DNA of 19,434 bases, taken from positions 1 through 19,434 of the forward strand of contig DITH01000208.1 of the NCBI GenBank assembly GCA_002422745.1. The letters run 5' to 3'. This document shows, piece by piece, positions 14,917 to 19,434 of the stretch. The position numbers and the translations under genes are program-made. Under the pieces are notes generated by a model. The model searched no databases. It worked only from the letters and a program-made list of their open reading frames with translations, and was not told where the DNA came from. Position 1 is the first letter of the stretch, and each line of letters begins with the position of its first letter. This DNA comes from Alphaproteobacteria bacterium UBA6189. GTDB taxonomy: Bacteria > Pseudomonadota > Alphaproteobacteria > Rickettsiales > UBA3002.

Positions 14917-15198
14917 TTCCTGGCCTGCTTCATGCGTGTTTTTGTGCACAGCCGTGCTCCGGGGACGGCAGGGCTGGGGATGATGGGGACGACATATCTG
15001 TTCCCTGGTTTCCGCCGCCAAGGGTTTCTGCTTTTTCCTTGGGGGGTTACGTCGCCCTTGCACAGTGCTATCCCGTGTGGCACTGAGGGATGCAATGTTG
15101 GTAAAACCCGGCATGGCGTGTGGGCGCTGGTTAATCCCCGGATTGAGCCTCCCCTACTACTACCACCTATTCTTTATTTAAAACTATATAGAAGAAGT
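14917..15198. other. Divergent intergenic region ppsR / hemE
   Basis: 282 bases between divergent genes, with no convincing ORF of its own although the hemE frame is open through it. It holds an imperfect inverted repeat (15058-15095, listed separately), a C/T-rich tract, and an A/T-rich stretch just before hemE (15168-15190) that is the likeliest promoter zone. No hexamer pair with proper spacing stood out. The hemE start is preceded by GAAGAAG, a weak ribosome binding site. Confidence 0.5.
15058..15095. repeat. Inverted repeat between ppsR and hemE
   Basis: Outer arms TTGCA (15058-15062) and TGCAA (15091-15095) and inner arms CAGTGC (15063-15068) and GCACTG (15080-15085) are all perfect, with an 11-nt loop and a 5-nt bulge (AGGGA) on one side. 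It could be a regulator binding site for the divergent pair or a structure in an upstream leader. Its function is not known. Confidence 0.5.
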
Positions 15199-16230
15199 AT
15201 GGCCGAGGAAAAACTGTTAGTCCGTGCCCTGAAAGGCCAGCAGACCGAACGGGTACCGTTCTGGTTTATGCGGCAAGCCGGGCGCTTCCTTCCCGAGTAC
15301 CGGGAAGTCCGTGCGGGAACCAAAGGGTTTCTCGATTTATGTTTCTCGCCCGAGAAGGCAGCCGAGGTTACGTTGCAGCCCTTACGGCGATTCGGAATGG
15401 ATGCGGCGATTTTATTTTCCGACATTCTGGTAGTGCCCTATGCACTCGGCGTCGATGTGCGGTTTGCCGAAGGCGAAGGGCCGATTGTCGAGGTTACCGA
15501 TACGGCCGAGCGGATCGAGGCGCTGCAGTATGGGCGAGCAGCGCTCGCCCCGATTTTTGAAACCGTGCGGCGGGTCAAAGCCCAACTGCCCGATGGTGCC
15601 GCCCTGATCGGGTTTGCCGGTGCACCCTGGACGGTAGCCTGCTACATGCTGCAGGGCAAAGGCGGCAAGGAGTTCGCCCGTGCCCGCGAATTTGCTTACC
15701 GCGAACCGGAACTGATGCAGCAATTGATTGACCAGCTTAGCGAGGCGACCATCGATTACCTGCGCCAGCAGATCGAGGCGGGGGCCGAGGCCATTCAACT
15801 GTTCGATAGCTGGGCAGGGTTGCTGGTGCCCGAGCAGTTCGACCGCTGGGTCACGGCCCCGGCAGTGCGGATATTTTCGGCATTGAAACAATCCCACCCC
15901 GCGATTCCCCTCATCGGGTTTGCCAAAGGTGCGGGGTTAAATTTGCCGGGCTACGCCAAACAATCCGGGGCCGATGCGATCGGGATCGACCAGCATACGC
16001 CCATGGCATGGGCGATGGCACAGGTGGCGGAAACACAGGCGGTACAAGGCAATCTTGATCCGCTGCTGCTGGCTTCCAGCAAGGCAGGTGCGTTGGCGCA
16101 GGCGGAGGCCATCCTGAAAAGTTTCGGCACCCGTCCGGCGGTGTTTAATGTCGGGCACGGGTTTGTACCCCATACGCCCATTGAAAACGTGGCCGCGGTG
16201 GCCGAGCTGGTGAAAGGATGGCGGCGATGA
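15199..16230 (+). CDS. hemE: Uroporphyrinogen III decarboxylase
   Basis: Cytoplasmic, cofactor-free enzyme that removes four carboxyl groups from uroporphyrinogen III to give coproporphyrinogen III. It has 343 residues, the family norm. Active-site elements: FMRQAGRFLPEYR (23-35, with R25 and R29), D75 in LFSDILVVPYALG, Y149 in GAPWTVACYM, LFDSWAG, and H320 in NVGHGFVPHTP. The start at 15199 gives the standard N-terminus (MAEEKLLVRAL); the open frame continues about 600 nt upstream, antisense to ppsR, and is a shadow. Its stop overlaps the hemH start (ATGA). It is the first gene of hemE-hemH-hemJ. Confidence 0.97.
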   Translation: MAEEKLLVRALKGQQTERVPFWFMRQAGRFLPEYREVRAGTKGFLDLCFSPEKAAEVTLQPLRRFGMDAAILFSDILVVPYALGVDVRFAEGEGPIVEVTDTAERIEALQYGRAALAPIFETVRRVKAQLPDGAALIGFAGAPWTVACYMLQGKGGKEFARAREFAYREPELMQQLIDQLSEATIDYLRQQIEAGAEAIQLFDSWAGLLVPEQFDRWVTAPAVRIFSALKQSHPAIPLIGFAKGAGLNLPGYAKQSGADAIGIDQHTPMAWAMAQVAETQAVQGNLDPLLLASSKAGALAQAEAILKSFGTRPAVFNVGHGFVPHTPIENVAAVAELVKGWRR

Positions 16231-17267
16231 GCCCGGTGATTTCCCTGTCACGCAAAACGGCGGTGGTGCTGTTTAATCTCGGTGGGCCGGATAGTCCCGA
16301 AGCCGTGCAACCGTTTTTATTCAACCTGTTTAACGACCCGGCGATTATCGGTGTGCCCGGGCCGATCCGCCGGATGCTGGCAACGTTTATTTCACGTCGG
16401 CGGGCACCGAAAGCAGCCGCCATTTACGACGAGCTGGGCGGGAAATCGCCAATTCTGGAAAATACCGAAGCACAGGCCAGGGCGTTGGAAAATGCCCTGA
16501 GCGGTCATGGGCAGGTGAAGGTGTTTACCTGCATGCGCTACTGGCACCCGATGAGCGCGGAAACGGCACAGGCCGTGAAGGATTACGCACCGGATACTAT
16601 CATCCTGCTGCCGCTGTACCCGCAATTTTCGGCCGCCACGACCGGCTCGAGCGTTACCGACTGGCACCGTGCCGCCGAAGCGGTGGGGATGGATATTCCT
16701 ACCCGTACCATCTGCTGCTACCCGACCCAGCGCGATTTCATCACGGCGCACGCGCAGCTGGTGCAAACGTATGTGCAGGAAGCCACCCAGTTCGGCCCGC
16801 CCCGCGTGCTGTTTTCTGCCCATGGCTTGCCGGAAAAAAACATCAAAGCGGGTGATCCCTACCAATGGCAGGTCGAGCAAACGACCCAACCCATCGTGGC
16901 CCAGCTTGGGCTTACCGATGCGGTGAATTGCTATCAAAGCCGCGTCGGCCCGCTGAAATGGATCGGCCCGTCGACCGAGCATGAGATTCTGCGTGCTGCG
17001 CAGGATAAGGTGCCGGTGGTGCTGGTGCCGATCGCGTTCGTGTCGGAACATTCGGAAACGCTGGTCGAGCTCGATATCGAATATGCCGAGCTGGCGCATC
17101 AGAACGGGCTCGATCATTATTACCGGGTGCCGACCCTATCGGTGCAGGCGCATTTCATTACCGCGCTGGCCGACCTGTGTTTGAACGTGAAACCTGCGGC
17201 CTGTCAGTCCCATACCGGCAAACGTTTCTGCCCGGCGCATTGGAAAAAATGCCCATGCCCGGCGTAA
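16227..17267 (+). CDS. hemH: Ferrochelatase with Cys-rich C-terminal tail
   Basis: Inserts Fe(II) into protoporphyrin IX to make protoheme. It has 346 residues. Visible: FNLGGPDSPE (16-25), MRYWHPM (103-109), LLPLYPQFSAATTGS (127-141), catalytic H199 in FSAHGLPEKN, YQSRVGPLKWIGPST (236-250) and the metal-site acidic cluster FVSEHSETLVELD (271-283). The ATG at 16227 overlaps the hemE stop as ATGA and has AAGGA 8 nt upstream; the ATG at 16218 would sit on the Shine-Dalgarno. The C-terminus holds C326, C335, C342 and C344 within 19 residues. Some ferrochelatases, including an alphaproteobacterial one, bind a [2Fe-2S] cluster through C-terminal cysteines, so a cluster is plausible but not shown. 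Confidence 0.96.
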   Translation: MSPVISLSRKTAVVLFNLGGPDSPEAVQPFLFNLFNDPAIIGVPGPIRRMLATFISRRRAPKAAAIYDELGGKSPILENTEAQARALENALSGHGQVKVFTCMRYWHPMSAETAQAVKDYAPDTIILLPLYPQFSAATTGSSVTDWHRAAEAVGMDIPTRTICCYPTQRDFITAHAQLVQTYVQEATQFGPPRVLFSAHGLPEKNIKAGDPYQWQVEQTTQPIVAQLGLTDAVNCYQSRVGPLKWIGPSTEHEILRAAQDKVPVVLVPIAFVSEHSETLVELDIEYAELAHQNGLDHYYRVPTLSVQAHFITALADLCLNVKPAACQSHTGKRFCPAHWKKCPCPA

Positions 17268-17282
17268 TTTCAGGAGAATAGC

Positions 17283-17714
17283 GTGCTGACCGAATATTAC
17301 TTGCTGATCAAAGCCCTGCACATCATGAGCTTTACCGCCTGGATGGCCGGCATGTTTTACCTGCCGCGCCTGTTTGCTTATCACGCCGAAGTGACGCCCG
17401 GCACGGCCGAGTCGGAGAAATTCAAGCTGATGGAACGCCGCCTGCTGCGCGTCATCCTCAACCCGGCGATGATTTCGACCTGGCTGTTTGGCGCGTTGCT
17501 TCTTGTCATCGTCTGGCAGCCGGGCCATTGGTTTGACGCGAAATTTAGCCTGTTGATTATCATGCAGCTACTTCACGCCTATTTCGCACGGAGTCGCCGC
17601 CATCTGGCGCAGGATAAACGCCCGCATACGCCGCGTTTTTATAAAATCGTCAACGAGGCGGTGACCATTATTTTTATCGTCATTGTGCTGCTGGCGGTGC
17701 TTAAGCCGTTCTAG
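17283..17714 (+). CDS. hemJ: Protoporphyrinogen IX oxidase, HemJ type
   Basis: A 143-residue integral membrane protein that oxidises protoporphyrinogen IX to protoporphyrin IX, the substrate of HemH. About four membrane helices are visible (roughly 5-25, 56-78, 85-102 and 122-141). The family's conserved histidine is H13 in IKALHIMSFTAWMAGMFYLP, and FYKIVNEA (118-125) matches the conserved R/K-x-x-NE segment. The start is GTG with AGGAG at 17272-17276 and a 6-nt spacer. It is 15 nt downstream of hemH. The window's heme cluster thus uses HemJ rather than HemG or HemY. Its stop lies 14 nt inside the convergent pentapeptide-repeat gene. Confidence 0.95.
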   Translation: MLTEYYLLIKALHIMSFTAWMAGMFYLPRLFAYHAEVTPGTAESEKFKLMERRLLRVILNPAMISTWLFGALLLVIVWQPGHWFDAKFSLLIIMQLLHAYFARSRRHLAQDKRPHTPRFYKIVNEAVTIIFIVIVLLAVLKPF

Positions 17715-18549
17715 CGGCCCCTTCTTTTTTTTCCAGCAACGCCTCGATTTTCTTCGGATCCTGCGCGTAGGCTTCCACCAAGGCTTCGGCAATTTTTTTG
17801 CTGATCCACACGCTGGTTGGCGTTTCTTTTAATCCGCGATTTTTTTCATCTCGACTAAGCTCCACAACTTCTAGAACAGTACTAATGTTTGTATCCTTAG
17901 AATTGTTTTTTTGCAGTTGATAGCCTCCTACGGTTAGGTCCGTCGTGGGTACCCGTTTGATAGACGCTTTAGGAAAGATAAGCTTAAGGGCTTCGAGAAG
18001 ATCGTTTGAATCATCAGACAAGGAATTATAGCCAGTGGGTAATTCAGCAGTATATGGGTCTGGGTAACCTTCCTTCGGAATATCGCCCAGGACGATCGCG
18101 CCTGCTTCTCTTGCCTGCCTGCCCGTCAGCCAGGGGTTATCTGCGTTCTTCGCCCCACGCAGATCGGTCATATAAACTTTAGGATAATTGTATAGTTTCC
18201 TAATAAAACCAGCATTTCCGAATTCGGTTTCGGCCAATATTACCTGTTGGAGGTTGACTCCCTGCATGTTTGCGTGCGATAGATTGGAAGAGATTAATTT
18301 GGCACTGGTCAGACTGGCGCCGCGTAAATCAGCGCCGCGTAAATCAGCACATTGCAGATCGGCTTTATTCAATATAGCCCCCTGTAAATCAGCGCCGCGC
18401 AAATCAGCCCTAAATAGACCGATCCCTGTTAGATCGAGTTTCTCCCCCGGATTCTGTTTACGCCATTCCGCATAGTCTGCGTTGAAGTCCTTCGCACTCG
18501 TTTTCAGCAGCTGAATCCAATCTTCTTTCGTTTGGGGTAGTTGTATCAT
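17701..18549 (-). CDS. Pentapeptide-repeat protein of unknown function
   Basis: 282 residues. The N-terminal lead-in (1-39) contains FNADYAEWRKQNPGEKLDL, followed by about 15 pentapeptide units (about 40-115) of the A(D/N)LxX type, such as LRGAD, LQGAI, LNKAD and LSHAN. These fold as a right-handed quadrilateral beta-helix. The remaining roughly 165 residues match nothing I recognise; they are rich in Lys, Glu, Asn and Thr and end in KKIEALLEKKEGAARTA. No signal or membrane segment is seen. The ATG at 18549 has GGAG 6 nt upstream; TTG at 18561 is a less likely start. The gene is visibly AT-richer than its neighbours and separates hemJ from rho, which suggests acquisition by transfer. It could be a partner-binding scaffold; a gyrase-mimic role of the Qnr/MfpA type is not supported, because the repeat tract is too short. 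Confidence 0.85.
   Translation of the reverse strand: MIQLPQTKEDWIQLLKTSAKDFNADYAEWRKQNPGEKLDLTGIGLFRADLRGADLQGAILNKADLQCADLRGADLRGASLTSAKLISSNLSHANMQGVNLQQVILAETEFGNAGFIRKLYNYPKVYMTDLRGAKNADNPWLTGRQAREAGAIVLGDIPKEGYPDPYTAELPTGYNSLSDDSNDLLEALKLIFPKASIKRVPTTDLTVGGYQLQKNNSKDTNISTVLEVVELSRDEKNRGLKETPTSVWISKKIAEALVEAYAQDPKKIEALLEKKEGAARTA
18317..18346 (-). repeat. Tandem 15-nt repeat inside pentapeptide tract
   Basis: Two perfect adjacent copies of a 15-nt unit (plus strand GCGCCGCGTAAATCA), each encoding one pentapeptide (DLRGA register). A third copy with one mismatch is at 18392-18406. Near-identity at the DNA level points to recent expansion of repeat units. Confidence 0.85.
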
Positions 18550-18678
18550 GCATAGCTCCAAGGATTATTGCTTCTGTTACTCCACAGCATATTCGTAAAA
18601 ATAGATGCATGTGTGACAGTTTGGTGAAATCCCGTAGGGGTAGAAGGCGGGGCTGTTACGAGGCGGAATGAAAACTAC

Positions 18679-18706
18679 TTGACCTATCCATAAAAATCAG
18701 TAGATT
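18679..18706 (+). promoter_or_regulatory. Candidate sigma70 promoter of rho
   Basis: TTGACC (18679-18684, 5 of 6) and TAGATT (18701-18706, 4 of 6) with a 16-nt spacer. The predicted start near 18713 leaves a leader of about 100 nt. An inverted repeat (18703-18720) overlaps the -10 and the start. Confidence 0.45.
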
Positions 18707-18774
18707 GGCGGCAACCAATCCCCTTGGCAGGTGCGCCGCATTCCTTTTGGCGCCCAACGGATTTTAAAAAAATC
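18703..18774 (+). promoter_or_regulatory. Cluster of inverted repeats in the rho leader
   Basis: Three short dyads: GATTGG/CCAATC (18703-18708 and 18715-18720, 6-nt loop); GG-T-GCGCC/GGCGCCC (18730-18737 and 18749-18755, one bulged T); and GATTTT/AAAATC (18760-18765 and 18769-18774). E. coli rho is autoregulated by attenuation in its leader, so a similar control is possible here. The T-run after the GC stem is only four bases, so it is not a strong intrinsic terminator. Confidence 0.35.
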
Positions 18775-18812
18775 TCCCTATTTCCCATTATCTTAACAAC
18801 GCGAGCACGCGC

Positions 18813-19434
18813 ATGAAATTGCAGGAACTGAAACGGAAACGCTCCAACGAGCTGTTGGAACTGGCGGAATCGCTGGGTATTGAAAATGCCAGCTCGATGC
18901 TGAAACAGGAAATGGTGTTTGCCATATTGAAAAAACATGCCGAAGACGGTGAAGAAATCGTCGGTGAAGGCGTGATCGAAGTATTGCAGGACGGGTTTGG
19001 TTTCCTGCGCTATCCGGAAGCCAATTACCTGGCCGCACCGGATGATATTTACGTCACCCCCTCCATCGTCAAAAAGCTGGGGCTGCGTACCGGCGACACG
19101 GTGGAAGGCGTGATCCGCGCCCCGAAAAACGAGGAGCGCTATTTCGCCCTCACCGAAGTGAAGCAGGTGAATTTTGAAGCGCCGGAGAACCTGCGCCACC
19201 GGGTGAATTTCGATAACCTCACTCCGCTTTATCCCGAGCAGCGGCTGAAGATGGAATATTACGATCCCGACAAGAAAAAAGAGGATCTCACCAAGCGCGT
19301 GATCGATCTGATCGTGCCGCAGGGCAAAGGCCAGCGGACGCTGGTGGTCGCCCCGCCGCGCACCGGGAAAACCGTGATGCTGCAGAATATCGCCCACTCG
19401 ATCGAGAAGAACCATCCGGAATGCTACCTGATCG
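18813..19434 (+). CDS. rho: Transcription termination factor Rho, C-terminus cut by window edge
   Basis: Hexameric RNA-dependent ATPase/helicase that ends transcription at rut sites. The first 207 residues of about 420 are present. Visible: the N-terminal helical Rho_N region (1-43, [19 protein letters not shown]), the cold-shock-like RNA-binding domain with the RNP1-like [15 protein letters not shown] (60-74) and [19 protein letters not shown], the linker [16 protein letters not shown] (133-148), and the Walker A motif PPRTGKT (181-187), where E. coli has PPKAGKT. The frame is intact to the window end. No strong Shine-Dalgarno precedes the ATG. It follows the hem cluster as in many alphaproteobacteria, but with the pentapeptide-repeat gene between. 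Confidence 0.97.
   Translation, partial: MKLQELKRKRSNELLELAESLGIENASSMLKQEMVFAILKKHAEDGEEIVGEGVIEVLQDGFGFLRYPEANYLAAPDDIYVTPSIVKKLGLRTGDTVEGVIRAPKNEERYFALTEVKQVNFEAPENLRHRVNFDNLTPLYPEQRLKMEYYDPDKKKEDLTKRVIDLIVPQGKGQRTLVVAPPRTGKTVMLQNIAHSIEKNHPECYLI

Larger units (their letters stand above)
18562..18812. other. Intergenic region upstream of rho
   Basis: 251 bases with no credible ORF. It contains the ribosome binding site of the pentapeptide-repeat gene, a candidate rho promoter (18679-18706) and three short inverted repeats before the rho start. The stretch 18562-18678 shows nothing I can identify. Confidence 0.5.

Noticed and set aside
15078-15094. Possible sigma54 promoter TGGCAC...TGCA upstream of hemE
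   Set aside because: GG and GC are 11 nt apart instead of the required 10, and the bases belong to the inverted repeat at 15058-15095.
14593-15198. Roughly 200-codon in-frame N-terminal extension of hemE
   Set aside because: It runs antisense through ppsR and then the intergenic region. The conserved HemE N-terminus begins at 15199 and the result would be far longer than the family.
18317-18406. CRISPR-like short repeats
   Set aside because: The 15-nt repeats are coding repeats of the pentapeptide tract, adjacent without spacers of constant length.
18684-19415. 243-codon minus-strand frame opposite rho
   Set aside because: Antisense shadow of rho; the rho frame has the RNP1-like motif and Walker A.

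Overview
The window reads as ordinary chromosome of an alphaproteobacterium. The evidence is the set of conserved alphaproteobacterial neighbourhoods it carries: rho/hemJ/hemH/hemE divergent from ppsR-aroE-coaE; secB divergent from a Tim44-like timA followed by mltA and a small Smr-domain gene; and ybjN/proC/phasin. The DNA is GC-rich, as are the third codon positions. The species cannot be named from sequence alone. A heptose epimerase (heptose-containing LPS), a PHA-granule phasin and tandem pseudopilins suggest a free-living or facultatively associated Gram-negative, perhaps an uncultured Rhodospirillales-, Micavibrionales- or Rickettsiales-like lineage. That placement is inference.

Layout. 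1-1809 (minus): hldD then lgt (lgt is cut by the window edge), for LPS and lipoprotein biogenesis. 1940-2176 (plus): ubiK. 2177-4630 (minus): three tandem paralogous prepilin-like genes, abutting one another and preceded by a sigma54-like promoter candidate. 4891-5391 (plus): ybjN. 5401-6081 (minus): dnaQ. 6179-7551 (plus): proC and a phasin, the latter with a near-consensus sigma70 promoter and a strong intrinsic terminator. 7617-12030 (minus): timA, mltA, smr, an OmpR-type regulator and its histidine kinase; the last four are packed with overlaps or a 2-nt gap. 12113-12619 (plus): secB. 12600-14916 (minus): ppsR-aroE-coaE with 4-nt overlaps. 15199-17714 (plus): hemE-hemH-hemJ, the last three steps to protoheme in this type of pathway. 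17701-18549 (minus): a visibly AT-richer pentapeptide-repeat gene lying between hemJ and rho. 18813-end (plus): the N-terminal half of rho.

Most genes are housekeeping: heme, CoA, shikimate, proline, export and envelope biogenesis, replication proofreading and termination. The accessory parts are the pseudopilin triplet and the pentapeptide-repeat gene. I did not find a clear new multi-gene system. The most interesting leads are the pseudopilin cassette with its promoter, the cysteine-rich tail of HemH, the TTGCAYTGCA repeats around the phasin promoter, the inverted repeat between ppsR and hemE, and the foreign-looking pentapeptide-repeat gene. No tRNA, rRNA, CRISPR array or insertion sequence was seen, and no gene-free stretch exceeds 300 bases.
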